From the NCBI GenBank assembly GCA_030621845.1, contig JAUXHA010000005.1, forward strand, positions 1 to 57,664: 57,664 bases of DNA. Direction: 5' to 3'. The position numbers and the translations under genes are program-made. Of the stretch, positions 17,204 through 24,656 are shown one piece after another. The notes below the pieces were generated by a model. The model did not search any database. It was not told the DNA's origin and saw nothing but the letters and a program-made list of their open reading frames with translations. This stretch comes from Spongiibacteraceae bacterium. GTDB lineage: Bacteria > Pseudomonadota > Gammaproteobacteria > Pseudomonadales > Dasaniaceae. The first letter of the stretch is position 1, and the number at the start of each line of letters is the position of its first letter.

Positions 17204-17587
17204 ATGATGAGTAACCAAGAAATTATTCTGGCTTTCATTGCCACCATCTGCCGCAATGATAAGGATGGCATCCTTGCCGCTTTTTCCGAAGATGCTATCT
17301 TCCATAATATTCCCATGGAGCCCGCACAGGGCCATGAAGCAATATGGGAAGTCTTTGCAATGATTCACGACATCTGCGGTGATATTAAATGGGAGGTCCA
17401 TAATATTACTGAGGGAACCGACGGCAAAGTCTATACCGAGCGCAGCGACTTCTATCAGGTGCACGGCAAATGGATAGAATTCAAGTGCATGGGAATTTTT
17501 GAAATGTCCGATGGCAAGATTACGCATTGGCGCGACTATTTTGACTTACAACAAGGCAGCTCACAAATGGACGTTATACTGTCCTGA
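17204..17587 (+). CDS. Limonene-1,2-epoxide hydrolase-like (NTF2-fold) protein
   Basis: A 127-residue NTF2-like protein with the limonene-epoxide hydrolase layout. R80 and D82 (YTERSDFY) and D111 (HWRDYFD) match the Asp-Arg-Asp catalytic triad known for the Rhodococcus enzyme, and N35 matches the water-holding Asn. The partner tyrosine is Phe33 (FHN where YHN is usual), so water activation may be weakened or the substrate changed. It lies 33 bases after the alcohol dehydrogenase and 73 bases before an alpha/beta epoxide hydrolase. The start is at ATG 17204, one of two consecutive ATGs. Confidence 0.82.
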   Translation: MMSNQEIILAFIATICRNDKDGILAAFSEDAIFHNIPMEPAQGHEAIWEVFAMIHDICGDIKWEVHNITEGTDGKVYTERSDFYQVHGKWIEFKCMGIFEMSDGKITHWRDYFDLQQGSSQMDVILS

Positions 17588-17660
17588 CATGAGCGGGGAT
17601 CAGCGACAATCACAGCACCAGCCTCGGTGCCTGCTATAACTAAATACGAGTAATTGAATA

Positions 17661-18827
17661 ATGCCAAAAATAGAAGCCTTTACCATCGCTATCAGCGATG
17701 ATGCCATTGACGACCTATACCGGCGACTTGATCGCGCCCGCTGGCCCGATCAAGTGAACGATGACGATTGGTCCTATGGCACCGACATCACTTACCTGAA
17801 AGAACTGGTGAACTACTGGCGGCACGACTTTGACTGGAAGCAACAACAGGCGGTTTTAAATCAGTTCGACCAGTACCGCATGGAGATTGATGGCCAATGG
17901 CTACACTATATCCACCAGCGCTCACCCCATCAGCATGCCCGCCCATTGCTCATTTGCCATGGCTGGCCAGGCTCCATTATTGAGTTTCTGGAACTCATCC
18001 CACGCCTCACCGAACCTGAAAAATTTGGCGGCAAGGCCGAGGATGCCTGTCACGTTATTTGTCCATCGCTACCCGGTTTTGCTTTTTCCGATGCCGCAGC
18101 TAAGCCGGGTATGAATACCCGCGCCATTGCCAAAAAAATGGTTCAGCTAATGGCAGGGCTGGAGTACCCGCATTACCTTGCCCAGGGCGGCGACTGGGGC
18201 GCCATGATCACCCGCCATATTGCCGACCTCGATGCCCGGCACTGCGAAGCGATTCACTTGAACATGGTACTGGCCTTTCCGCCCGAAGGGTTAGAAGACC
18301 CGATGATGGTCGTCACCGATGAAGAAAAAAAACGTATGGCGATGTCCCAGGCCTTTATGGCCGAGGGTATGGGTTACTTTAAAATCCAAAGTACCCGGCC
18401 GCAAACATTAGGTTATGCGCTGCAGGATTCCCCCCTGGGTCTATGTGCCTGGTTGACCGAAAAATACCGCGAGTGGACCGACTGTGATGGCGAGATTCGC
18501 AACTGCATTAGCTGGGATCAATTACTGACGATAATCTCCCTGTACTGGTTCAGCGATTCGATCTGTTCCTCCACCCGAATTTACTATGAAGAAATCCATA
18601 AACCGGATCTAGTGGAAAAAATATCCCTGCCAACAGGAGCGGCGATCTACCCAAAGGAATTGCTACAGCCCCCCAGGGCCTGGGTAGAAGCCTCTTATAA
18701 TCTGTTGCATTACAGCACACTGGATAAAGGCGGTCACTTTGCAGCATTGGAGCAGCCGCAGATTTTCGCGGAAGATTTATGGAAATTTTTCCACAGTTTA
18801 AAGCCCGCAGAGTCCCAATTACATTAA
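17661..18827 (+). CDS. Epoxide hydrolase, alpha/beta-fold with EHN domain
   Basis: A 388-residue protein. The N-terminal EHN domain (residues 1 to about 110) includes RLDRARWPDQ and YGTDITYLKELVNYW. HGWPGS (100-105) forms the oxyanion hole, GGDWGA places the nucleophilic Asp at 178, and the terminal GGHFAALEQP supplies the catalytic His. This is the microsomal-epoxide-hydrolase-like bacterial family, which opens epoxides to diols. Together with the upstream alcohol dehydrogenase and limonene-epoxide-hydrolase-like protein it suggests breakdown or detoxification of terpene or alkene epoxides. No monooxygenase to make the epoxide is in the window. Confidence 0.9.
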   Translation: MPKIEAFTIAISDDAIDDLYRRLDRARWPDQVNDDDWSYGTDITYLKELVNYWRHDFDWKQQQAVLNQFDQYRMEIDGQWLHYIHQRSPHQHARPLLICHGWPGSIIEFLELIPRLTEPEKFGGKAEDACHVICPSLPGFAFSDAAAKPGMNTRAIAKKMVQLMAGLEYPHYLAQGGDWGAMITRHIADLDARHCEAIHLNMVLAFPPEGLEDPMMVVTDEEKKRMAMSQAFMAEGMGYFKIQSTRPQTLGYALQDSPLGLCAWLTEKYREWTDCDGEIRNCISWDQLLTIISLYWFSDSICSSTRIYYEEIHKPDLVEKISLPTGAAIYPKELLQPPRAWVEASYNLLHYSTLDKGGHFAALEQPQIFAEDLWKFFHSLKPAESQLH

Positions 18828-18932
18828 CCAGTCAACAATAGACCGCATTGACCCGCACGATTAGGATTTACAAATTAAAAAACTGTTAAATATTCACACA
18901 CCATCTGTCGGAAAGCTTTACACACGCAATCT

Positions 18933-18948
18933 TTACAAGGGTTTGTAA
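18933..18948. promoter_or_regulatory. Inverted repeat upstream of the VPLPA-CTERM gene
   Basis: TTACAA and TTGTAA flank GGGT, 51 bases before the start codon. Distance and symmetry suit an operator or the leader hairpin of an envelope gene. No sigma-54 promoter was found beside it. Confidence 0.3.
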
Positions 18949-18998
18949 GACTGTCAATCTAGACCCAAGTAATTACTTAAAATAAAAAGGCACCTATC

Positions 18999-19520
18999 AT
19001 GTTCAAAAAATCGCTCGTCCTGGCAAGTATGGTTTTTTCACTTTCTGCCCATGCTGCTTATCTACAAGACAAGCAAATCCAGGTAAATACCGGTGAATTA
19101 TTTGAGCACAACCTGTTTGGCCCACAAAACGTCCTTAGCGATGGCGTACTTACCGTAACAACAAGAGGTGATTTTCATGCAGTTGCCGCTGAAGAAAATT
19201 ATAGCCTGAGTATCTACGGCATTGTATTAGGTACTAATATCAGCTTTTCCACCCCCGGCGCCTACGCTTACACAGAGTATGCTCATAATGATCATGAGTT
19301 CTCTATCGATTTCAGTTTGGACAACAGCTTATTATCAGCAATTATGTCAGATTCTCTGGCTATCGTATTGGTCGATTTTAACTATGGCGTTAATCCCATT
19401 GGCCCAAATAATTATTCCCAAGTAACTTTGAGCTACTCTTCTGTACCACTGCCAACAGCCGCCTGGCTATTTGGCACAGCGTTAATTGGTTTGGTTGGCA
19501 TCAAGCGCAAGGGCCGTTAG
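18999..19520 (+). CDS. Exported VPLPA-CTERM sorting-domain protein
   Basis: A 173-residue secreted protein. A signal peptide covers residues 1 to about 19 (cut after SAHA). The beta-rich, Tyr/Asn-rich body has no enzyme motif. The C-terminus reads VPLPTAAWLFGTALIGLVG, then KRKGR: the VPLPA variant of the PEP-CTERM tripartite signal (motif, membrane helix, basic tail). Such proteins are recognised by an exosortase and placed on the surface or in the matrix of exopolysaccharide-producing Gram-negatives. No exosortase or polysaccharide locus is in the window, so the sorting partner must be elsewhere. AT-rich DNA precedes it. Confidence 0.85.
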   Translation: MFKKSLVLASMVFSLSAHAAYLQDKQIQVNTGELFEHNLFGPQNVLSDGVLTVTTRGDFHAVAAEENYSLSIYGIVLGTNISFSTPGAYAYTEYAHNDHEFSIDFSLDNSLLSAIMSDSLAIVLVDFNYGVNPIGPNNYSQVTLSYSSVPLPTAAWLFGTALIGLVGIKRKGR

Positions 19521-19551
19521 ACCAGACTTTTTGTTTGATTTTGTTTGATCT

Positions 19552-19609
19552 CGCTTTGCCCTACTGTGTGCCCTCATTCACCACCACACGGGGCCACAGG
19601 GATAAAGCG
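19552..19609. terminator. Long imperfect hairpin between converging genes
   Basis: CGCTTT (19552-19557) pairs with AAAGCG (19604-19609), then CCCT with AGGG and GTGTG with CACAC inside. It spans the whole gap between the VPLPA-CTERM gene and the DUF418 gene, so it probably ends both transcripts. It lacks a clean U-tract directly after the stem. Confidence 0.4.
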
Positions 19610-19613
19610 ATAA

Positions 19614-20822
19614 CTACCCTCGCTGGCGAAAATTGGATGGCCATTGACCGCTGGTCAGGCAACGCCAGAACCATTCAACCGGGCCCTGTTTAAAATAAGC
19701 CAACCAGGCACTACTCAAGATTACCTGGGCGATAAAAATACTCAAGGCCAGCAACCACAATTGCGCAAGCCCCATACTGCCGAACAAACCCCATCCCACA
19801 CCGTAAAAAATCGTCACCCCGATAAGGGATTGCATCAAATAATTAGTAAATGCCATGCGGCCAATTAACGACAGCGGCTGCAATAGTTTGTTCAAAGACC
19901 TGCTTTGGTAGAGCCAGGCCAGCATCGACATGTAACACAAGCCCATTATTACCTGCGCCCCCACCACCATCGCCTTGGCAAACCAATCAAGCCAGCCGGT
20001 AGCCCAGTAACTAATATTGCCTTCAGCAATAATGGCACCGTAAGTTAACAGCAGACCAATAAGGCCGTAGATAATAATCCAGCGAAAGCGATGCGCCTGA
20101 TGAATAAAATACCCTGTACGTGCAAAATAGAATCCCAGTACAAATAAACCTAACACACGGCTAACCCGACCGTTCGGAATAAAGTCCATCCAGCGCCAAT
20201 AAATATTGTGTAAATTAAGCTGAAAGACCTCCGACCAACTACCGTAAGCAAAAGCCTGGAAAATTTCCTGCGGCGTCAAATTCGGGTAGTTTTTATGGGC
20301 AATATTTGTCAGCGATTCTACTGGCGCAGCCAAAAACATGTGCAAAAATTGCTCCAGCATAAACCAGCAAAGTAAGCCGACCGATACTGGTAACAAATAA
20401 CGTGGGGGGATCTTTCTAAGTGAAACCAGGACGAAAGCTAGCAAAGCATACAAGGTAAGAATATCCCCGGACCAAAATAGCGAATGAATCACGCCAAATA
20501 ACAAAAGAAAGGCCAACCTACGTCGATAAGTCTGTAGAAAAGGCCTCTCATTCGCTTCATTCTTATTATACTGAATACCAAAACCAACACCGAACAGGAT
20601 AGAAAAAACAGCATAAAACTTGCCATCAATTACCCAGTGCTGCAAGACATTAAACAATGGATCCAGGGAATAATAAGGTAATATGGCTATAGTTTCATAG
20701 GGTAGGAATTTGTAACCACTCCAACTTTGAATATTGGCAAATAAAATACCCAGAATAGCAAAGCCACGAATGGCATCAATAACACCAATCCGTCGCCCCG
20801 TTACCGGATGGCCATCACCCAT
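19614..20822 (-). CDS. DUF418 family multi-pass membrane protein
   Basis: A 402-residue inner-membrane protein with about 9-10 helices. It starts with the family mark GVIDAIRGFAILGILFANI and ends with the DUF418 C-terminal region (LIGRMAFTNYLMQSLIG, then GPVEWFWRCLT). DUF418 proteins (YeiB type) resemble membrane acyltransferases in their first half; their transported or modified substrate is unknown. It starts at the ATG at 20822. It is downstream of the patatin gene on the same strand, but a hairpin lies between them, so it may be a separate unit. Confidence 0.88.
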   Translation of the reverse strand: MGDGHPVTGRRIGVIDAIRGFAILGILFANIQSWSGYKFLPYETIAILPYYSLDPLFNVLQHWVIDGKFYAVFSILFGVGFGIQYNKNEANERPFLQTYRRRLAFLLLFGVIHSLFWSGDILTLYALLAFVLVSLRKIPPRYLLPVSVGLLCWFMLEQFLHMFLAAPVESLTNIAHKNYPNLTPQEIFQAFAYGSWSEVFQLNLHNIYWRWMDFIPNGRVSRVLGLFVLGFYFARTGYFIHQAHRFRWIIIYGLIGLLLTYGAIIAEGNISYWATGWLDWFAKAMVVGAQVIMGLCYMSMLAWLYQSRSLNKLLQPLSLIGRMAFTNYLMQSLIGVTIFYGVGWGLFGSMGLAQLWLLALSIFIAQVILSSAWLAYFKQGPVEWFWRCLTSGQWPSNFRQRG

Positions 20823-20857
20823 GTCATACCTCTAATAAATTATTTTATAATAATCAA

Positions 20858-20882
20858 CACTACTACTGACAATGCAGTAGTG
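20858..20882 (-). terminator. Hairpin after the patatin gene
   Basis: CACTACT and AGTAGTG form a perfect 7-base stem around an 11-base loop, 17 bases past the patatin stop codon. On the minus strand it is followed by an AT-rich stretch rather than a pure U run. A weak terminator or the leader of the DUF418 gene are both possible. Confidence 0.4.
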
Positions 20883-20898
20883 AATATCACAAGCAAGA

Positions 20899-22314
20899 CT
20901 ATTCGCTTACTTTAACCGCTGGCCGTCCGTCGGTTTGCTCAGCACCAATCACTGTTAAAAAATGATGCAATTCCTTTGACTCTCGCAATATCTTCCCCCC
21001 AATGGCGATCAATCGATCCACTTGCTCATCACTCAAGTCATAGTTAGTCCCTATGTCATTGAAAAAATCCCGGTCCTTGTCATTATTCACCTGATTAAAA
21101 CTGACTTCGACAAAATGAAACGTTAACTGACGACCCGATGCAATCCCACCTTCCAACCATTCATCAAAACTGTACTTTACCAACTGGATAGTATCTGCAC
21201 TATAGCGTGCAATTTGATCTGCGCTCATACTTTCCAACATTTCAAACATGGACGGCGCATATCGCTCCAGCATCCAGCCAGACTTTTGTTTAGCGTGGGC
21301 ATTAACCGAAATAATAATAACATGATCGGCATGCTGCTTTTTTAATTCTTCAGCTGTAGACCCCACCGAAAGCAAATTCAATGTCTGATAGAATGAACGC
21401 AGGCCAAGATTATCTGAAATCCCTCCGTCAACCAGGTGTAACCAGGGCCTTTTTTTCTTATCCGTATAGTCCTCAAACCTAAGCGCCGCTATTTTACGCG
21501 GGGTCATTTCCTTATCCTTCAGTGCCGTCAACTGCCAATCTGGCGTCTGGTAGCCACAGCTCCCCGCATAGCTCTCAAGAGTAATCGGTGAAAATATTAT
21601 CGGCAAAGCCGTTGAAGCAGAAACGGCCCGGGACAGGGAATATGATGAAAAGTCAGCGCAAATAAGATCAAAGGTATTGTAGGTAAAAGGAAAGCGATCA
21701 CCGGTAGCAAGATCCGTTGCATTGATTATCACCAGCGGGGTATCTGCAGCGGATAAATCTGACATTGTCGCGCCATCAAAAATTTGTTTATCATAATACT
21801 CAGCGGCCAGGTCAGAACGCCCATACTCCCCACTCATCAACTTGACCCAATTTACCGGATTAAACATTTTCGCAAGCAGCACCGCTTCAATATCCTTACG
21901 CAAAAATCGTTGCTCAAAATCAGTAAACATTTTCTTGCCGTGCAGGCCGTAATAAGCCGCCGCGAAACTCCCCCCCGATACCGATGAGATCGCATCCACC
22001 TCGTCCAGTAGCGAATGTGAATCAAAGGACTCGCCCAACATGATCTTATCGAGTTCCTTGAGCACACCGTAAGCGAGGGCGGCGGCACGAGCACCACCAC
22101 CAGAAAAACCCATCATTACGGTTATATCTTCGGCGCGCACGCCTTTTCCTTCAAACTTCTCGACGGACTTCTGTTGTATTTCTGGCGTCCACTGCTGCAG
22201 CGGCTTATCGACAGCGCTATGGGCGCAGGCGAGTAACAGTGTACTCAACACGGCCACACTCAGCCGCAATAAAACAGCTCCAATCAAACGCAAGGCTTTC
22301 AATTCAACATTCAC
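20899..22314 (-). CDS. Patatin-like phospholipase lipoprotein
   Basis: A 471-residue patatin-family lipase. The signal peptide ends in the lipobox LLAC, so it should be lipid-anchored in the envelope. It has the oxyanion loop GFSGGGARA, the nucleophile elbow SVSGGS and the second member of the Ser-Asp dyad in LVDGGISDN. Patatins cleave acyl chains from phospholipids or related esters. The start is a GTG directly after the TGA stop of the upstream alpha/beta hydrolase (no gap), so translation is coupled and the two proteins are probably made together. A role in membrane lipid remodelling is inferred. Confidence 0.88.
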   Translation of the reverse strand: MNVELKALRLIGAVLLRLSVAVLSTLLLACAHSAVDKPLQQWTPEIQQKSVEKFEGKGVRAEDITVMMGFSGGGARAAALAYGVLKELDKIMLGESFDSHSLLDEVDAISSVSGGSFAAAYYGLHGKKMFTDFEQRFLRKDIEAVLLAKMFNPVNWVKLMSGEYGRSDLAAEYYDKQIFDGATMSDLSAADTPLVIINATDLATGDRFPFTYNTFDLICADFSSYSLSRAVSASTALPIIFSPITLESYAGSCGYQTPDWQLTALKDKEMTPRKIAALRFEDYTDKKKRPWLHLVDGGISDNLGLRSFYQTLNLLSVGSTAEELKKQHADHVIIISVNAHAKQKSGWMLERYAPSMFEMLESMSADQIARYSADTIQLVKYSFDEWLEGGIASGRQLTFHFVEVSFNQVNNDKDRDFFNDIGTNYDLSDEQVDRLIAIGGKILRESKELHHFLTVIGAEQTDGRPAVKVSE

Positions 22315-23802
22315 TCAACGCACCACTCCATTCGTAGAGCCCAGCGACTCCTCAATTTCTTCATCGACACGCTGCGCCATATAAGTAAAAAATGGATTGT
22401 GGCGCAAGCGCATAAACTGCGACAGAGGCGCGATCAGCAAATGGGTTTCCCCCCGCGGCTGCATCGCCCCTAGTCGCATCCCCTGATAACTACCTTGTGC
22501 TGCATCAGCAGCACCATAAACTGGATCTGCCGGAGAAAAAGGAATAGCCACATGAGATAAGGAGTAAACACCTCGCGGCCAGAACATGGCAAGCGTCCTG
22601 GATTCAATATTATTCGAATGCGGCGCCTTGGTTTTCTCAGCCAGTTGTTGGCTATCACTGGAAACATTACTAATGACCGTCAACTGATAGGACAAGTCCT
22701 GATCTGCCTTCAGCTTTAATAGTGGTGATGCATTAGCTGCCGGGAGAAAAGGCGTGAGTTGATCAAAGCGATTAACATCAAAAATCACCAGCTCACTATC
22801 GAGGTTATCCAGGTGGCCATAGAGACCTTGTATCGTTGCCGAAGTTTCTACTGTCGCATCGGTCCAGGACAGAAAAGTCAGCATACCTGGAAAGCCCTTA
22901 AGCCGACCTGAAGATTGCGCTTGTGCCACTCGCTTCTGCAAAACAGCTGTCACCTCCCAAGCTTCCTGGGCCGCATTTTTTGGAAACGAATTATATTTAA
23001 ACGGATCGTATTCTGGCTGAATTGATAACCACTTGGACTGCTCAAAGTAAGTCATGAAACTGAATAATTTATGAGCATTAGCAATACGGGCCGCAGGTGC
23101 AATACCTATTTCCGGAGAGAAAAGTAACAACTGATCCGGTAGTGGTAAATCCGGATTATTGAGCGCATCCAGTGTGTACTCTACAGCCAGACCACCGCCA
23201 TTCGAATAGCCCGCCATAAAAAATGGCTGCTCATATCCTATTTTCTCTCGCACATGCCGTGCACCGAGCCTGGTTGCCGCCTGCCAATCTTCTCGCTGCA
23301 CCCGGGTCAGGGCAGCGGGGATTGTTCCATGACCGGGCAAACGCAAGCCCAAAACATAGAACCCTTTCGCATGCAGCAGCTTACCGATAAGGCGCAAGCT
23401 ATAAGGTGAATCACTAAGCCCATGGAGTAATAGCACCCCGCCTTTTATCTGTTCGGGAATAAATTCAAAACTGCGATTCCAGTTCTGTTGTGGCCAGTCA
23501 GGATCCTGGGGGCCACCGGCACGAAACCGGCTATACCGCAAAGTATCCGCTGGCTCTATACGCCGATATATTTTTTCTCGCAACTCATCGAATAAGCGCT
23601 GCTCCTGAACCAGGTAATCTGCTAATTGATATCCGGGAGTAAGGTCATTCGTAGTAAATTCATTTTCCAGCAGCGTGGTATGCCATATCTGTAACGCAGG
23701 CATACTGCGCGACTCAAAAGCCCAGGCCAGCAGTAACAACCATACCAATAGCAGAGCGAATAAGACTAATTTAAACAGCGCTTTCATCATCCCCTCTACC
23801 AC
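22315..23802 (-). CDS. Membrane-anchored alpha/beta hydrolase
   Basis: A 495-residue protein with an N-terminal membrane helix (about residues 6-28). In the hydrolase core, LLHGLSDSPYSL forms the oxyanion region, GLRLPGHGT follows and GYSNGG carries the nucleophilic Ser. The lid and C-terminal part are long for the family (a plain alpha/beta hydrolase is 250-300 residues), so an extra domain is present. The start is uncertain: GTG 23802, or one of two ATGs at 23790 and 23787, next to a GAGGGG that is too close to the first. A lipase or esterase role facing the periplasm is likely, acting with the coupled patatin. Confidence 0.85.
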   Translation of the reverse strand: MVEGMMKALFKLVLFALLLVWLLLLAWAFESRSMPALQIWHTTLLENEFTTNDLTPGYQLADYLVQEQRLFDELREKIYRRIEPADTLRYSRFRAGGPQDPDWPQQNWNRSFEFIPEQIKGGVLLLHGLSDSPYSLRLIGKLLHAKGFYVLGLRLPGHGTIPAALTRVQREDWQAATRLGARHVREKIGYEQPFFMAGYSNGGGLAVEYTLDALNNPDLPLPDQLLLFSPEIGIAPAARIANAHKLFSFMTYFEQSKWLSIQPEYDPFKYNSFPKNAAQEAWEVTAVLQKRVAQAQSSGRLKGFPGMLTFLSWTDATVETSATIQGLYGHLDNLDSELVIFDVNRFDQLTPFLPAANASPLLKLKADQDLSYQLTVISNVSSDSQQLAEKTKAPHSNNIESRTLAMFWPRGVYSLSHVAIPFSPADPVYGAADAAQGSYQGMRLGAMQPRGETHLLIAPLSQFMRLRHNPFFTYMAQRVDEEIEESLGSTNGVVR

Positions 23803-23814
23803 CCGCTAACACTC

Positions 23815-23843
23815 CACTGACGCAGGCTTCAAACCTGTCAGTG
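23815..23843 (-). promoter_or_regulatory. Stem-loop in the leader of the hydrolase-patatin operon
   Basis: CACTGA pairs with TCAGTG and, after a two-base bulge, CAGG pairs with CCTG around the loop CTTCAAA: ten pairs, ending 13 bases upstream of the first possible start codon. On the minus strand it would lie in the mRNA leader and could mask or stabilise it, or be a protein site. Confidence 0.4.
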
Positions 23844-23857
23844 CACGATAACGACAC

Positions 23858-23868
23858 AGGTATTACCT
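23858..23868. promoter_or_regulatory. Perfect 11-base palindrome AGGTATTACCT
   Basis: A perfect palindrome with a third TACCT half-site 10 bases further on (through 23880), about 60 bases upstream of the hydrolase gene. The spacing suits a dimeric repressor of this operon. No known consensus is recognised. Confidence 0.3.
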
Positions 23869-24117
23869 ATTGATATACCTCCACTATAGCCGAAAAATCT
23901 AATCCAGTGCCTTTTCTTTATCTTCCCGGGAATGACACCAACGCGCTATGTCCTGATAGCCCTCCACACAACAGGTCACTTTGTATTGCCTCTTTTATTC
24001 CCCCTAAAAAGTCGCTATTGCAAAGACAATTAATATCATCTCAACTCGCCCTACAATTTTCATTTGAATTATTTTCCTATTCCTAATACAATGTCACCGT
24101 GTTTTGGAAAAACACAA

Positions 24118-24190
24118 GGCAGGGAAGCATATCATGAAGATATTAAGCACAAGGTCGTGTTTACAAGCAATGGATGCTGGTTTCCCTGCC
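24118..24190. other. Predicted three-stem nucleic-acid structure
   Basis: GGCAGGGAA (24118-24126) and TTCCCTGCC (24182-24190) are perfect complements closing a 73-base element. Inside it are two perfect hairpins side by side: ATATC-ATGAA-GATAT (24129-24143) and TAAGCAC-AAGGTC-GTGTTTA (24144-24163, one G-U pair if RNA). The result is a three-way junction. It could be a small RNA, a riboregulator, or a folded single-strand end recognised by the nearby HUH transposase. No promoter or terminator was established. Confidence 0.4.
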
Positions 24191-24381
24191 ACTCTTCCAA
24201 CAAACCAATAACTCCTTAAGCATAGCTAATACCGACTCGAGTCAATACGCGCCAGCTATTAGTACGCACTCCCCCCAACCAGCACCCCATAAGACACTAA
24301 CTGGATTCCTTCCTTTCTCCCTGCGTAACAGTTTCCTATCGATTTATGCATGTCATCCCCCAAAACTGGACACCCAAAGAG

Positions 24382-24433
24382 CTTTCAATCCTAGACACCC
24401 AGAGAATACTATTAACGACACCCTATCAGGGGA
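24382..24433 (+). repeat. 52-base imperfect direct repeat, copy 1
   Basis: Matches 24566-24617 at 43 of 52 positions by eye. It includes a GACACCC core and a small CCCT-ATC-AGGG stem near its right end. Confidence 0.75.
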
Positions 24434-24456
24434 TGGCCCGCACAGTCGGGATCCAC

Positions 24457-24525
24457 AAAGCCGGACACAAAGCTGGACACAAAGCTGGACACCCATAGAT
24501 TAACCCGATCCACAAAGCCGGACAC
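24457..24525 (+). repeat. 12-base repeat AAAGCYGGACAC, four copies
   Basis: Three copies are in direct tandem (24457-24468, 24469-24480, 24481-24492) and a fourth is at 24514-24525. Copies three and four are each followed by CCATAGATTAACCC. The array is short and unit-spaced, unlike CRISPR. Confidence 0.85.
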
Positions 24526-24565
24526 CCATAGATTAACCCTATACCCGACCTATACACCCGTAAAA

Positions 24566-24617
24566 CCTTCAATCTTTGACACCCAAAGAATACTATTGAC
24601 AATGCCCTATCAAGGGA
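24566..24617 (+). repeat. 52-base imperfect direct repeat, copy 2
   Basis: Second copy of the unit at 24382. It ends 39 bases before the transposase start and contains CCCT-ATCA-AGGG as a small stem. The copies differ so that only this one carries TTGACA, a perfect -35 hexamer. Confidence 0.75.
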
Positions 24618-24624
24618 TTAACTT
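24596..24624 (+). promoter_or_regulatory. Candidate promoter of the transposase gene
   Basis: A perfect -35 TTGACA (24596-24601), then 17 bases and a poor -10, TAACTT (24619-24624). It would start transcription about 25 bases before the ATG at 24657. The weak -10 keeps confidence low. Confidence 0.3.
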
Positions 24625-24656
24625 GAGCCAACTCTCACTCACATAAGGATTGTGTG

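Larger units (their letters stand above)
23803..24656. other. 850-base gene-free region with structured and repeated DNA
   Basis: No convincing gene is present. From left to right it holds an imperfect stem-loop and a palindrome before the hydrolase operon, a 7-base hairpin GTGTTTT/AAAACAC (24099-24115), a three-stem structure (24118-24190), a 10-base palindrome GACTCGAGTC (24234-24243), and, from 24361, short repeats that run up to the transposase gene. A 109-codon frame through this DNA is made largely of the repeats and is not believed. Confidence 0.6.

Noticed and set aside
24174-24503. 109-codon open frame in the gene-free region
   Set aside because: Its end is the translation of the tandem repeats (SWTQSWT type) and it starts inside the predicted stem structure.
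24457-24525. Tandem 12-base units as a CRISPR or origin iteron array
   Set aside because: Units abut without spacers; there is no rep gene or DnaA-box cluster, and their core is shared with the transposase flanks.
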